A stretch of DNA of 63,686 nt, taken from positions 1 through 63,686 of the forward strand of contig CAZFLD010000017.1 in assembly GCA_964519835.1 (NCBI GenBank). The letters are read 5' to 3'. The DNA comes from CAZFLD01 sp964519835. GTDB lineage: Bacteria > Spirochaetota > Spirochaetia > DSM-27196 > CAZFLD01. Under the pieces are notes generated by a model, which saw nothing but the letters and a program-made list of their open reading frames with translations, searched no databases and had not been told where the DNA came from. Both the position numbers and the translations under genes were made by a program. This document shows positions 43,441 through 53,051 of this stretch, one piece after another; the stretch's first letter is position 1; every line of letters starts with the position of its first letter.

Positions 43441-44058
43441 CTACAACACCGAGAAAAAACCCTCGACTATGAGCACGCCGGCCGTAGCGCCCGGGTCTTG
43501 CATGCCGACGGTCTTCTCCCGGAATACTGCCGCCTTACCGTGCTCGGACATCATCGCTTTTGAGGCCGCGAGCCCTTTTTGTGCCGCATCGATCGCTCGG
43601 CCGGCAGCGTCCGAAGCGTCGGCGTTCCGCTCGAGCTCCGCCGCGACCGGGCCAATGACGTCGATAATCGTCTTTTCTCCCGGTGCCGCTTTCCCGCGCT
43701 CCATAAGTCCGTCGACAAATGCACGGAAAAAGCCGGCAATATCGCTCGGCTCGAGGGCTCCTTTTCCGGCTACCGCCTTGCCACCACGCATAAAGCCCGT
43801 CGCCACAAGTGTTCCCATGGTTGAGGGCGCGGCCTTTGCCATTGCCATTCCGGCTCGTGCAAAGAGCTTGCCCACATCTTGCTCGTCGCTTTCGGTCACC
43901 GCTTCCACCGCCGCAGCAAAGGCCTTTTTCATGGTCAGCCCAAGGTCACCATCGCCCATTTTGCTATCGAGGTCGATAAGCTCGTCCTTGTTTGCGTCCA
44001 TTCGTTCGCGGATTGCGGAAATCGCCGCCTTTGCCTTGCTCGTATCCATCAGCATCAC
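43441..44058 (-). CDS. dhaL: dihydroxyacetone kinase subunit DhaL
   Basis: A 205-residue all-helical ATP/ADP-binding subunit. The Mg-binding stretch is KMGDGDLGLTM and other landmarks are APSTMGTLVATGFMRGGK, GEKTIIDVIGP and MQDPGATAGV. It transfers phosphate to the substrate held by DhaK; in bacteria the donor is either ATP or the phosphotransferase protein DhaM. No dhaM is near, so the donor is open. The start may be the GTG at 44058 or an ATG at 44055 or 44049. It follows dhaK with two bases between stop and start. Confidence 0.92.
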   Translation of the reverse strand: MMLMDTSKAKAAISAIRERMDANKDELIDLDSKMGDGDLGLTMKKAFAAAVEAVTESDEQDVGKLFARAGMAMAKAAPSTMGTLVATGFMRGGKAVAGKGALEPSDIAGFFRAFVDGLMERGKAAPGEKTIIDVIGPVAAELERNADASDAAGRAIDAAQKGLAASKAMMSEHGKAAVFREKTVGMQDPGATAGVLIVEGFFSVL

Positions 44059-44060
44059 AC

Positions 44061-45068
44061 TCAGAAGGCTATCTGTTCGAAAAACGGCGTACGAGCGGAG
44101 GCCCGCAGCAAACGCTTGAGCTCGGCGTCGAGCTTAAAGAGCGAAATGGAGAGCCCCGACATTTCGAGGGATGTGGCGAACTCACCCACGTATACTTTAA
44201 AGACGCTTAGCCCCGCCGCCGAGCACAGCATAGCGACCTTCCGATACATAACGTAAAGCTCCTCCTTAGGCGTAGCTCCAAGTCCGTTGATCAGGACTGA
44301 GACCTCGTCACCGCCCGCAAAGGGCAGATCATGCAGCAGCTTTTCCACTACCTCTTCAGCCACCTCGTCGGCAGTGAGGAGGGGTCCCCGGCGAATCCCG
44401 GGCTCGCCGTGAATACCCATGCCTATCTCCATCTGTCCGTTCTCGATGGTAAAGGAGGGCTTTCCAACTTCGGGAACGATAACAGGACTGAGTGCGACTC
44501 CCATGGTCCGCACGTTGGCACCGGCCTTCTCCGCGACACGCTTGACGTCGACAAGCGTTGCGCCCTCCTCGGCAAGGGCACCGGCACACTTATAGACGTA
44601 GAAGATTCCGGCAACACCACGACGCTTGTGCACCTCATCAGCGGGCGCGCTCGCCACATCATCGGCGGCGATGTACGATTCAACGGTGATCTCTTCCATG
44701 GATGCCATTTCCGTTGCCATATCGAAGTTCATGATGTCGCCGGTGTAGTTGCCGTAGATGTAGAGCACGCCTTTTCCGCCGTCGATCGCCCGTGTTACTT
44801 CAAGCATCTGATCCGCGCTCGGACTCTGGAAAACCCCTCCGACGGCGCAACCGTCGAGCATGCCCTGCCCAACGTAGCCGAGGAACAAAGGCAGGTGGCC
44901 GGATCCGCCCCCTGTTGCAAGAGCAACCTTGTGTGTCTTTGGAGCGTCTGATCGAACGACGCACCGCAGATCGTCCGCAACGCTTCGCAGCTGATCCGGA
45001 TGCGCCGATAGAATGCCGGCAAGCATCTCGTCGACAAACGATTGCGGGTCATTGATGAATTTTTTCAT
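44061..45068 (-). CDS. dhaK: dihydroxyacetone kinase subunit DhaK
   Basis: A 335-residue substrate-binding subunit. ATGGGSGHLPLFLGYVGQGM, YIYGNYTGDIMNFDMA and GMGIHGEPG with H220, the histidine that forms a hemiaminal bond with the ketose, are all present. It phosphorylates dihydroxyacetone or a related short ketose with DhaL. The ATG overlaps the esterase stop upstream as ATGA, so synthesis is coupled. In this setting the natural substrate might be a product of deoxy-sugar or uronate breakdown. Confidence 0.95.
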   Translation of the reverse strand: MKKFINDPQSFVDEMLAGILSAHPDQLRSVADDLRCVVRSDAPKTHKVALATGGGSGHLPLFLGYVGQGMLDGCAVGGVFQSPSADQMLEVTRAIDGGKGVLYIYGNYTGDIMNFDMATEMASMEEITVESYIAADDVASAPADEVHKRRGVAGIFYVYKCAGALAEEGATLVDVKRVAEKAGANVRTMGVALSPVIVPEVGKPSFTIENGQMEIGMGIHGEPGIRRGPLLTADEVAEEVVEKLLHDLPFAGGDEVSVLINGLGATPKEELYVMYRKVAMLCSAAGLSVFKVYVGEFATSLEMSGLSISLFKLDAELKRLLRASARTPFFEQIAF

Positions 45069-46063
45069 GGGGCCTCCGTCGGGGACAATATTTCGGCATG
45101 GGTTGCCGCCGGTGTACTAAGGTGCTCGACAAAAAACGAAAAGACCCGCTCGGTCAGCTTCCGCAGTTCTTCTTCGTAGCCGGGCCCCGTGGCATGGCCG
45201 ACGGAGAGTGTGAACCGCTCACCGTTCTGCAGCGCGTTCGCCACCGCGAACTGGCCTTTGGGAGTAACCTTGGGGTCGTAGAGGGCGGGCGCGCACAAGG
45301 TCGGAATCGAAATCCGCGTGGCGGCGCTTGCCGCGTCGTAGTAGGCCAGGACTTCGCTCACCTCCGGGTGGGAAAGCGAGTATTCTCGCACTGCTTCGGC
45401 GCTTCCCTCGGAGGGAACCTCGAGGCGGATTGGGTGATGGCCAAATGTCGGGTGCTTAAGATACGCCGCCTCTACTCTCGGCTCCCACGGCAGCATAAGC
45501 GCGCCAAGCCCGCCGCAGAAGCTCCCGCCCACGTAGCCCAGCGGCAGTGTGTTGCCCGTGATCCGCGCGGCGGCAAACTCCGTGATAACCGAACAGGCAA
45601 GCCACAGGTCTGCGACGCAGCCGCGAAGCACGTAGCTGTCGCGATTGTCGATCCCGTGAAGTACGTGGTCGGCGGTCCGCCAGGGAATAGAGTCCGACGC
45701 CGACAGGTGAAAGCCACGGATGCAGGGGAAAAGCGTCGCAAAGCCGTGCTCGGCGTACTGCATCTCGAGCCAGCCTCGCCCTCCGTACCCGTGGCCGACC
45801 ACAAGGGTGGCTTTGGGATCCTTGGGAATGGTCATCCATCCGCCGATCCGCGCCTCACCGTAGGATCGGTAGTAGATCTCGTAGACGTCGATCTGTGGGT
45901 CAGGGCTCCAGATCGTTCGGAAGGTCGGTCTCGGATCAAGCGCCATCGCCTCGTCGCGGGTCGATCGCCAAAACGCCTCGAAGTCACGCGGCACGTTGTC
46001 GGGTATGGTAACAGCGAGCAGCTCGGCTTCAGTGTAGCGCGAGCGATCAGTCGGGCCTGCCAT
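45065..46063 (-). CDS. acetylxylan-esterase-like (AXE1) hydrolase
   Basis: A 332-residue alpha/beta hydrolase of the AXE1 family, cytoplasmic carbohydrate deacetylases. It has VVGHGYGGRGW (oxyanion region), the nucleophile S181 in YVGGSFCGGLGAL (Cys where GGSQGG is typical), and a late Asp/His pair around APALYDPKVTP and SVGHATGPGY. I chose the ATG at 46063 because homology begins just after it. It heads the minus-strand unit with dhaK, dhaL and the alcohol dehydrogenase. It is divergent from the nucleoside hydrolase gene across about 130 bases. Confidence 0.85.
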   Translation of the reverse strand: MAGPTDRSRYTEAELLAVTIPDNVPRDFEAFWRSTRDEAMALDPRPTFRTIWSPDPQIDVYEIYYRSYGEARIGGWMTIPKDPKATLVVGHGYGGRGWLEMQYAEHGFATLFPCIRGFHLSASDSIPWRTADHVLHGIDNRDSYVLRGCVADLWLACSVITEFAAARITGNTLPLGYVGGSFCGGLGALMLPWEPRVEAAYLKHPTFGHHPIRLEVPSEGSAEAVREYSLSHPEVSEVLAYYDAASAATRISIPTLCAPALYDPKVTPKGQFAVANALQNGERFTLSVGHATGPGYEEELRKLTERVFSFFVEHLSTPAATHAEILSPTEAP

Positions 46064-46194
46064 AGACCCGCATGGTACACCGGGACCGCGCGGCTTCAAA
46101 GGCGCCGACCTGTATCGTGCAAAAAACGCGCGTATACAGCATCCTATCGGAAGCAAGGGGTCAGCTATGCTCGGCACCAAAAGGAGATGACGCC

Positions 46195-47160
46195 GTGAGT
46201 ACACCTATCATCCTCGATACGGACATCGGATCGGACATAGACGACGTATTCGCCCTGGCGCTTGCGTTGAACCATCCCGGGATCAGGCTACTCGGTGTAA
46301 CTACGGTAGGGCCGTTCCCACAGAGTCGCGCACGGCTTGCGGCAAAGCTCCTGCGCGTGGCGGGAAGAGAGAACGTGCCCGTGTACAGCGGACACGCACA
46401 TGCCCTCCCCCAGGAATCACACGCCGTAGCCGCCCGTCGGTCTCGGCCGGACAGTCGCCGGTACACAAGCCTCGTTGAGACACATGACCCTGAAAACGGC
46501 CGCTTTTACGATGACGCCGTCAAATTCATGCTCGCCACGCTCGATCGCACGGAGGAACCGGTCACCCTCATAGGCGTCGGTGGTTGGACCAACGTCGCCG
46601 AGGTCATCCGCCGTGCATCTTCGGCACAGCTCGAGCGCATCGGTCTTATCGCAATGATGGGCGGCGACGTCCACAGTTCACGACGAGAGGCAAATGCGTG
46701 CTTTGATCCCGAGGCGACCCGCAGCGTCCTCGAGAGCGAACTACCGACATTTGTGGCCACATGGAGCCCCTCGCGAGAAGTTACCTACACCATGGCCGAG
46801 ATTGAGGAGCTTGCATCCGGCGAGCAATCGCCCTTGGTGACGGAGCTGTATCGTGGTACCAAGATGTGGTTCAACCCAAGCGGCATCAAGCCGGGCCCCG
46901 TCTGTTACGACGTGGTTCCGGTCTTCTGGGCAGCAGGCGAGCGCGACGCGATCACCTGCATAAAGCTATCGTCGATACCCGTTGAAACCACCGGCACCTT
47001 CACCTCCGGGTTAACCGTGTGCGAGCCCTGGACGATCGAGCGCGCGGAACGAACCCGGGAAGTCTCCGGCGCTTTTAACACGGTGACGCACAAAGTCGAC
47101 GCCGATGCGCTCAAGCGGAGCTTCAACAAGCTTGTGTTTGGCGGGACGCGGAACGGGTAA
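46195..47160 (+). CDS. inosine-uridine-type nucleoside hydrolase
   Basis: A 321-residue hydrolase that cuts N-glycosidic bonds of nucleosides. The calcium-binding family motif is ILDTDIGSDIDD at the start, with LIGVGGWTNVAEV and IAMMGGDVHSSR further on. The start is a GTG with AGGAG about nine bases upstream. In glycan clusters such proteins are sometimes used on other N- or O-ribosides, so the natural substrate is open. Confidence 0.88.
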   Translation: MSTPIILDTDIGSDIDDVFALALALNHPGIRLLGVTTVGPFPQSRARLAAKLLRVAGRENVPVYSGHAHALPQESHAVAARRSRPDSRRYTSLVETHDPENGRFYDDAVKFMLATLDRTEEPVTLIGVGGWTNVAEVIRRASSAQLERIGLIAMMGGDVHSSRREANACFDPEATRSVLESELPTFVATWSPSREVTYTMAEIEELASGEQSPLVTELYRGTKMWFNPSGIKPGPVCYDVVPVFWAAGERDAITCIKLSSIPVETTGTFTSGLTVCEPWTIERAERTREVSGAFNTVTHKVDADALKRSFNKLVFGGTRNG

Positions 47161-47173
47161 GAGTGCGCGTTGC

Positions 47174-48460
47174 CTACTGCGGCAACAGCATCGTGTAGGG
47201 ACCGTCGGGAATAATCGCGATTCGCGCGGCGGGGTTTTCCTCGACGAGCCGGTCGAGCGTTACCTGAACGCGTGTCGCGACGGGTCGGTCCCCGAGAATC
47301 GGGTGAAGGCCGGTAGCTTCTTGCATATCCGGGCTCAGGCCGTCTGAAAAGAGATAGACCTGCTCGGGCGGCACTTTCTCAAACACGCGGCACTGCATCT
47401 GGAACTCCCACTGGTCCTTTTGCGTGCGCTCCGAATTTGCTGCAATATCCGCGAGAAAGCTCTTCCAACCTCGGCCGTAGTGGTTTAAAAGCGAGGTATA
47501 CTCGGCGCTTCCCAACTGCTCGGAACAATCCGAAACGACAAGCAGAGTGCCGCCGGGCTTGATTGCCGGCAAGGCCATACACATGCCCTTTACCGTCTGG
47601 TAAAAGGTCTGATCCAACGGATATCCACCGCCGGAGGTAACAACGATGTCGTAGGCTTCGTCGACCGTGACGCCGCTGGTTCGGCGCACCTCCTCGCAGC
47701 CGGCCCGATGGGCCTGCACAAGGTCTCCGCAGTAGACATCCGCTATGCCGCCGGTGCTCGAGACGGAGACGTTGAACAGGAAATCGACGCCAACCACATT
47801 GGCCACTTGCACCGCAGTCTCGTGACAGGGATTCCCATCGAGGACACCCTCGCGGGCCATAGGGTCGGCCAGTGTGGTGTAGCCGTGAAATCGCTGAATC
47901 GTCGCGAGGTCTACCAAGGCCGGGCAGACACCCTTGCGCCCGCCCGAATAGCCGGCCATAAAGTGCGGTTCAATAAAGCCGGTTACGATTTTGAAGCCGG
48001 CCTCGGCGAAGCGCCTATTGATCGCGACGTAGGGGTTTGAGCCGACCTGTACCAATGTGCTCGGATCGTCCGCCCTGTGGTCGACGACCGTGTACGATTT
48101 TAGGACCGCAGGTCCAACAAGCTCGGACCTCTCGTCCTCCGTGCTGGGTCTGTGCATGCCGGTACCGATGACAATAACAACCTTCTTATCGGGCACGCCC
48201 GCTTCTGTAATGCATTCGAGAATAGCCGGCAAAAAGCGCTTGTTGGGCACCGCGCGTGTTATGTCGGAAATGGTTATGGCAACGGAGTTCGGTCGGCGGT
48301 CGGCAAGCAGCCGGCGGAGACTCGGTGATCCCATTGGATTTTCAAGGGCTTCACGCACCTCACCGGCCCCGCGCTCGCCGCTTGAATGATTGGCCTGCAA
48401 GATGGTGGCGTTGCGTGGGGGCGCTATCTCTATGCCCGTTTTTCCATACTTCAGCCACAC
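47174..48460 (-). CDS. LarA-family nickel-pincer racemase/epimerase
   Basis: A 428-residue protein of the lactate racemase family. The residues that hold the nickel-pincer nucleotide are visible: H in VIGTGMHRPSTEDE, H in GFIEPHFMAGYSGGRKG together with its Lys, and H in IQRFHG. LarA-type enzymes invert lactate, malate or sugar acids such as gluconate. The start is a GTG at 48460 with AGGGGAG nine bases upstream; a longer frame reaching 48541 adds unconserved sequence. No larBCE cofactor genes are in the window. Confidence 0.85.
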   Translation of the reverse strand: MWLKYGKTGIEIAPPRNATILQANHSSGERGAGEVREALENPMGSPSLRRLLADRRPNSVAITISDITRAVPNKRFLPAILECITEAGVPDKKVVIVIGTGMHRPSTEDERSELVGPAVLKSYTVVDHRADDPSTLVQVGSNPYVAINRRFAEAGFKIVTGFIEPHFMAGYSGGRKGVCPALVDLATIQRFHGYTTLADPMAREGVLDGNPCHETAVQVANVVGVDFLFNVSVSSTGGIADVYCGDLVQAHRAGCEEVRRTSGVTVDEAYDIVVTSGGGYPLDQTFYQTVKGMCMALPAIKPGGTLLVVSDCSEQLGSAEYTSLLNHYGRGWKSFLADIAANSERTQKDQWEFQMQCRVFEKVPPEQVYLFSDGLSPDMQEATGLHPILGDRPVATRVQVTLDRLVEENPAARIAIIPDGPYTMLLPQ

Positions 48461-48648
48461 GTTCTGCTGCTCCCCTACAAAATGCCTTTGCCGGCACATA
48501 CGCCGGTGATCCACCGTGCCGCGATCTCCGACGGATGTCAACGCAAACCCTGAATTGTATAAAAATGACGCGGATGCGCCATCGGCCCGAGGCCGAACTC
48601 TGCGATAGGATTGCTGTGGTTGTTGTGGACGATTAAGGAGATTGCCGT

Positions 48649-49845
48649 ATGAGAATTAGAACGCTCACCCCTGATGACAAGTACCACCGCGTGCACAGCT
48701 ACTTCAAAGGGTCGCCTTATCACCCGGACGGCCGGAGAGTTCTCTACACACGCATCACGCGCTTGGAGGACACTGCACATATCTGCCTGCTCGACCGTGA
48801 AACGGGCGAAGAGAGGGTGATCGGAACGGCCGAGTCCGTGGCCTACCATCATGGCGCGGTAGCCTACTTCGCAAACGGCGGCAAGAGCGTGATCTACCAA
48901 AAGAGCTACGATTGGAATACCGTCGACAAGGAGCAGAGTCGGGTGGCCTGTGTCGACATCGAATCCGGAAATGTCGTCGAGTTTCCGGGCGAAGTAGGTG
49001 TCTATAACGGTGACGTAGATGACCGGTTTCTCGAGGTCGACGCCGACAGGCCGGCGGAAGACCAGGGAACAATGGGGATTTACACCCGGAACATCGACGG
49101 GTCAGACCGCAGGCTACTGGCTACGGTGTCGGACTTGTTGGCGCTACATCCCCACGGCGCAAGCATCCGCCAGTCACGGGTCTTGCTTCGCCTTGGCGGC
49201 GAAGTCGCGCCGGATAGAACCAAGGTCAGTCTCTATCTGGTAACCCGCTTTGGTGTTTTGATTCGCGACTACTATACCTGCAATATAGACGGCTCGGAAC
49301 TGGCCTTCCATGGGCGAATTGGACTTCACGTGATGTGGCATCCCAACTCTCGGGAGATCGTCGGCTTCTTGAGCCCGTACCACTCTTCATACTTTGGCCA
49401 ACTGCGAGGCTTTACGTCCGAGTGGAAATACGGCTACCTCGGTTGCTACGACACAAAGGCACGTGTCATGCGCGTGCTATCGGATTACCGATTGAGAGGC
49501 GGCCCGCACCTGGCGCCGTCACCCGACGGAACCAAGGTCGCGGTCGACGAAAACACAAAAGACGCCGCGACGATCCACGTGTACGATTTTGAAAGCGGTC
49601 GCATGGATGAAGTCGTCTCCGAACCGCGCAATCTCGAGGAGGTCAAGGCACAGATTCCAGACGATGGAGACACAAGTGTAAGCGCCTTCGCAACAAAACA
49701 CGACGGTATCCAGTCACCGGCAGCATTAAAAGCCGGCCACCGATACAGGGTTCATGCTCACGCCGTTTTCTCACGCGACAGCCGTCGCATCGCATACAAT
49801 TCTCCGGCCGGGACACGCGTTGCCGTCAGGGAAATCGAGCTGTGA
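48649..49845 (+). CDS. beta-propeller protein, possibly PL22-like
   Basis: A 398-residue protein with propeller blades (YHPDGRRVLYTR, MWHPNSREIVGFL, LAPSPDGTKVAVDE, VFSRDSRRIAYNSPAG). Histidines H227, H287 and H369/H371 (YRVHAHAVF) sit in blades in the same order as the manganese ligands of oligogalacturonate lyases. The length matches PL22 (about 388). No signal peptide. It is coupled to the GH13 gene by a GTGA overlap and is divergent from larA. The other propeller in this window (3984-5105) is only distantly similar. Confidence 0.55.
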   Translation: MRIRTLTPDDKYHRVHSYFKGSPYHPDGRRVLYTRITRLEDTAHICLLDRETGEERVIGTAESVAYHHGAVAYFANGGKSVIYQKSYDWNTVDKEQSRVACVDIESGNVVEFPGEVGVYNGDVDDRFLEVDADRPAEDQGTMGIYTRNIDGSDRRLLATVSDLLALHPHGASIRQSRVLLRLGGEVAPDRTKVSLYLVTRFGVLIRDYYTCNIDGSELAFHGRIGLHVMWHPNSREIVGFLSPYHSSYFGQLRGFTSEWKYGYLGCYDTKARVMRVLSDYRLRGGPHLAPSPDGTKVAVDENTKDAATIHVYDFESGRMDEVVSEPRNLEEVKAQIPDDGDTSVSAFATKHDGIQSPAALKAGHRYRVHAHAVFSRDSRRIAYNSPAGTRVAVREIEL

Positions 49846-51545
49846 AAGAGAGACCGTGGTGGCAGGACGCCGTCATCTACCACATATATCCCCGGAGCTT
49901 TCGAGACAGTACCGGCGACGGAGTGGGCGACCTTCCCGGCATCGTGGAAAAGCTCGATCACCTGGCGTGGCTTGGAGTCAATGCGCTGTGGATGGGGCCG
50001 GTTTTCCGGTCACCGCAAGTGGATAACGGCTACGACATCAGCGACTATCGCGACATTGATCCCCTTTTTGGCAGCTTGGCGGACCTTGACCACCTGGTGG
50101 CGGAGGCGCATCGTTTGGGGATCCGTGTCTTGCTCGACCTGGTCCTAAACCATTCCAGTACCGAGCATCCGTGGTTCCGGGCGTCACGGGATAACCCCCG
50201 GGGCGAATACTCCGACTTCTATCACTGGGCCGACCCCGCGCCAAACGGCGGCTTCCCCAACAACTGGCGGAGCTTTTTCTCCATTCCTGCGTGGACCTGG
50301 AGTGCTGAGCGCGGTCAGTACTACATAAACCTGTTTGCGGTGGAGCAGGCCGACTTGAACTGGACAAACCCCCGGGTTCGCCACGAGATGGCTGCTATCG
50401 CCAATTACTGGCTAGACCGAGATGTTGACGGCTTTCGTATGGACGTGATCAACCTCATCTCAAAAGCTCCGGGCTATCCGTCAATCCCACCCGGAGGCAA
50501 TCCCCGTGGCTACTACATAGACGGTCCGGAGGCGCTGGGATGGATCCGGGAGTTCCGCTCCCGCCTCCGGGGCACTGACGACGTACTCCTAGTCGGGGAA
50601 ACAATCGGGACCACGCCACCTACGTCTCGCCGCTGGACCGCCGCCGAGAGTCGTGCGTTACACATGGTGATCAGCTTTGAGCACGTAAACATAGATTACG
50701 GGCCCGGAGGTAGGTGGGACTACAGACCCTTTCGTTCGGCCGACCTCGCAGGCATCGTGGCCACACAGCAACAAGCGCTGGCAGGCTCCAGTTGGCCGTG
50801 CCTCTACTCCGGCAACCACGACCAACCACGCGCCGTATCTCGATTTGGTAACGATGGCGCGTTCCGCCGTGAGTCGGCCGTTGCCGTTGCGGCCCTCTTT
50901 CTGTTGCTCCGGGGGACCCCCATCATCTACCAGGGCGAAGAGATAGCAATGGCGAACTATCCGTTTACCGCACCCGACCAGTTCGAAGATGTGAAGAGCA
51001 TCAACGCCATAGGCGAGTTAACGGCGGAGGGCGCGGAAGCGGGAGACGCCTTTGCGCGGGTAAAGGCACAGGCGCGAGACAATGCCCGAACTCCGATGCA
51101 ATGGGACGCCACAGAAACCGCGGGCTTTACGTCGGACGGTGTGGCGCCCTGGTTCCCCGTCAACCCGGACTATCCGGAGTGGAACGTGGAGAGGCAGCGG
51201 GAACTCGCGGAACAGGGGGAGCCGTCGGTGCTTGGTGTGTATCGACAGCTTATTGCCCTTCGTCGGGACCACACGGTGTTCCGGACCGGCGCGTGCGAGG
51301 TGTTGGACCTGGGAGAGGACTCGCCTGCGATCGCCTTCCGTCGTTACGCAGCAGATGCGAGAGGCGGCGGAGCGATGCTGGTGGTAATCAACTTCTCCTC
51401 GGTAATCTCGCCCCTGCCCTCGCCGGCAAAGCTTGGGCTCGGTAGTCTCGATAAGCAGCCGGTGTTCGCAACTCATCCCAAAACCGACTCCGGCACCTTG
51501 CAGCCCTGGGAGGTTTCCGTGTTTCGAATGGCGGCTGGATACTAA
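49842..51545 (+). CDS. GH13 alpha-glucosidase
   Basis: A 567-residue alpha-amylase-family enzyme of the oligo-1,6-glucosidase type. WWQDAVIYHIYPRSFRDS opens the barrel, D201 in DGFRMDVIN is the nucleophile, E253 in LLVGETIG the acid/base, and NHDQPR the third catalytic site. It cuts alpha-1,4 or alpha-1,6 links in short glucosides in the cytoplasm. The GTG start overlaps the propeller stop. Alpha-glucosides are not obviously part of the sulfated-uronate theme, so this gene may serve storage or another sugar. Confidence 0.93.
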   Translation: MKERPWWQDAVIYHIYPRSFRDSTGDGVGDLPGIVEKLDHLAWLGVNALWMGPVFRSPQVDNGYDISDYRDIDPLFGSLADLDHLVAEAHRLGIRVLLDLVLNHSSTEHPWFRASRDNPRGEYSDFYHWADPAPNGGFPNNWRSFFSIPAWTWSAERGQYYINLFAVEQADLNWTNPRVRHEMAAIANYWLDRDVDGFRMDVINLISKAPGYPSIPPGGNPRGYYIDGPEALGWIREFRSRLRGTDDVLLVGETIGTTPPTSRRWTAAESRALHMVISFEHVNIDYGPGGRWDYRPFRSADLAGIVATQQQALAGSSWPCLYSGNHDQPRAVSRFGNDGAFRRESAVAVAALFLLLRGTPIIYQGEEIAMANYPFTAPDQFEDVKSINAIGELTAEGAEAGDAFARVKAQARDNARTPMQWDATETAGFTSDGVAPWFPVNPDYPEWNVERQRELAEQGEPSVLGVYRQLIALRRDHTVFRTGACEVLDLGEDSPAIAFRRYAADARGGGAMLVVINFSSVISPLPSPAKLGLGSLDKQPVFATHPKTDSGTLQPWEVSVFRMAAGY

Positions 51546-51723
51546 ACGACGGCCACGCCTTTGGGCCCGTTATCTTGGCCCTGTCCGAGGCCATAGATTA
51601 CGGGCTCTCGGACACTCTACCTGGCGGCCGTTGAGGATACGCTACCGCCGTTGAGGGCCTGCGCCTTGTCGTTCATGGAGCCCATGCCGTCGTCTTGCCT
51701 GCTAGGAACTGGTCGGTCACCAT

Positions 51724-53040
51724 CTAGGGTACCGTATATTGAGGACTCCGGTTTGACGGATCGTCCGGTGCATTGAGCACCGCCCCGGAGGGCGGCTCGA
51801 GGGCGTCCTTGCCCCGTGGCCTGCCCAGAAGCGGATCGTTGGTTTCACGCATCCATCGGTCGAGTCGGTCTCCCAAATCCCGGCGGATTTTCTCGAGGGT
51901 CGAATCATCGATCCTGTTTACCCGTTCAAAGGGATCCACGTCGAGGTCGTAGAGGGCCTGTGGCGGAAGAGGATCCCTTTCGTCCCACGCGTGTTCGAGA
52001 AAGTACTCCTTAGAGCCACCGTCCGCTACGTTTGGAAGAACATGCTTGCTTCGATTATCGTAGCGACGAATGAGCTTGTAGCGGTCCGTCCGCACTGCTC
52101 GGATCGGCTCGTGGGAGGAGTGGAAATTGAGCTCGGCAAAGACTTCCTCCCGCACCGAACCGGCGCTGCCGTCTATAAGCGGCCGTAGCGAGACACCTTC
52201 GAGCCACGGTGGATGGGGGATATCGAGCAAATCGCAGAGAGTGGGAAAGATGTCGACGTGGCTTGCGAGACCGTAGACGCGTCGATGTTCGACACCAGGT
52301 ATGCGTACGAAGGCCATTACGCCGATGCCTAGGTCCTTTAACGTGCACTTCATCTCCGGGAACGCTATGCCGTGGTCGGTGGTGCAGAAAACAATCGTTG
52401 TGTCGGCCAGGCCTGCGCGATCGAGCGCGTCGAGCACCACGCCGATCTTTTTGTCCAGTATTCCGGCGCTTTTCCGATACCCGGCGAAATCCTCCCGGAG
52501 CTTCGGATCGTCGGGATATCCCGGTGCAACATGACCTCCGGTACGGTCGGTTTCGTCGGGATCCGGAAAGGGCCGATGCGTCTCGCGAAACCCGCATGAG
52601 AGAAAAAACGGCCCGGGCGGTTTTGCCAATAGCCAGTCCGCGGCAACGATCTCGGCCTGGTTTGCAAAACCCAGGTACTCATCGTAGCCGATACGCGCGG
52701 CCGACTCGGGGCCATGTGGAGACGCAACGTGCTGGATGCCGGAAAGTGCCGTGGTGTAGCCTTGGGCTGCCAGGTACCGTACCAAGTGCTGGTCGAAGTT
52801 TGGCATCGAAAAGCCGCGATGCGCGAGTCCGAGTTGGCCACACGAGTGCGGATACCGTCCGGTAAGAAGCGCCGCACGGCTCGGCGAGCAGGTTGGGTTC
52901 GCGCAATACATCCGCTCAAACATCACCGACTCCTCGGCGAGCCTGCTGAGGTGCGGAGTGGGCACGGGATAGCCGTACGGAGCGATAACACGCCCGGTAT
53001 CATGCGAGTTGATGTAAACGATATTCATTGGCTCGGGCAC
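51724..53040 (-). CDS. S1-family sulfatase, heparan-N-sulfatase-like (S1_8 type)
   Basis: A sulfatase of about 438 residues. INSHDTGRVIAPYGYPVPTP and NPTCSPSRAALLTGRYPHSC are the pattern of N-sulfoglucosamine sulfohydrolase-like enzymes. The formylglycine Cys is in CSPSR (residue 47 if counted from the ATG at 53028). A metal site is TTDHGIAFPEMK. I give the GTG at 53040, which has GGAGG four bases upstream; the ATG at 53028 lacks a ribosome site. It is the last gene of the Opp-type transporter unit. About 180 bases after it, up to the GH13 stop, hold nothing that I recognise. Confidence 0.9.
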   Translation of the reverse strand: MPEPMNIVYINSHDTGRVIAPYGYPVPTPHLSRLAEESVMFERMYCANPTCSPSRAALLTGRYPHSCGQLGLAHRGFSMPNFDQHLVRYLAAQGYTTALSGIQHVASPHGPESAARIGYDEYLGFANQAEIVAADWLLAKPPGPFFLSCGFRETHRPFPDPDETDRTGGHVAPGYPDDPKLREDFAGYRKSAGILDKKIGVVLDALDRAGLADTTIVFCTTDHGIAFPEMKCTLKDLGIGVMAFVRIPGVEHRRVYGLASHVDIFPTLCDLLDIPHPPWLEGVSLRPLIDGSAGSVREEVFAELNFHSSHEPIRAVRTDRYKLIRRYDNRSKHVLPNVADGGSKEYFLEHAWDERDPLPPQALYDLDVDPFERVNRIDDSTLEKIRRDLGDRLDRWMRETNDPLLGRPRGKDALEPPSGAVLNAPDDPSNRSPQYTVP

Positions 53041-53051
53041 GGATCCTCCGT

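Noticed and set aside
51546..51723. A terminator between the convergent GH13 and sulfatase genes.
   Set aside because: Short repeats of CCGTTGAGG occur, but no stem of useful length followed by a T run was found on either strand.
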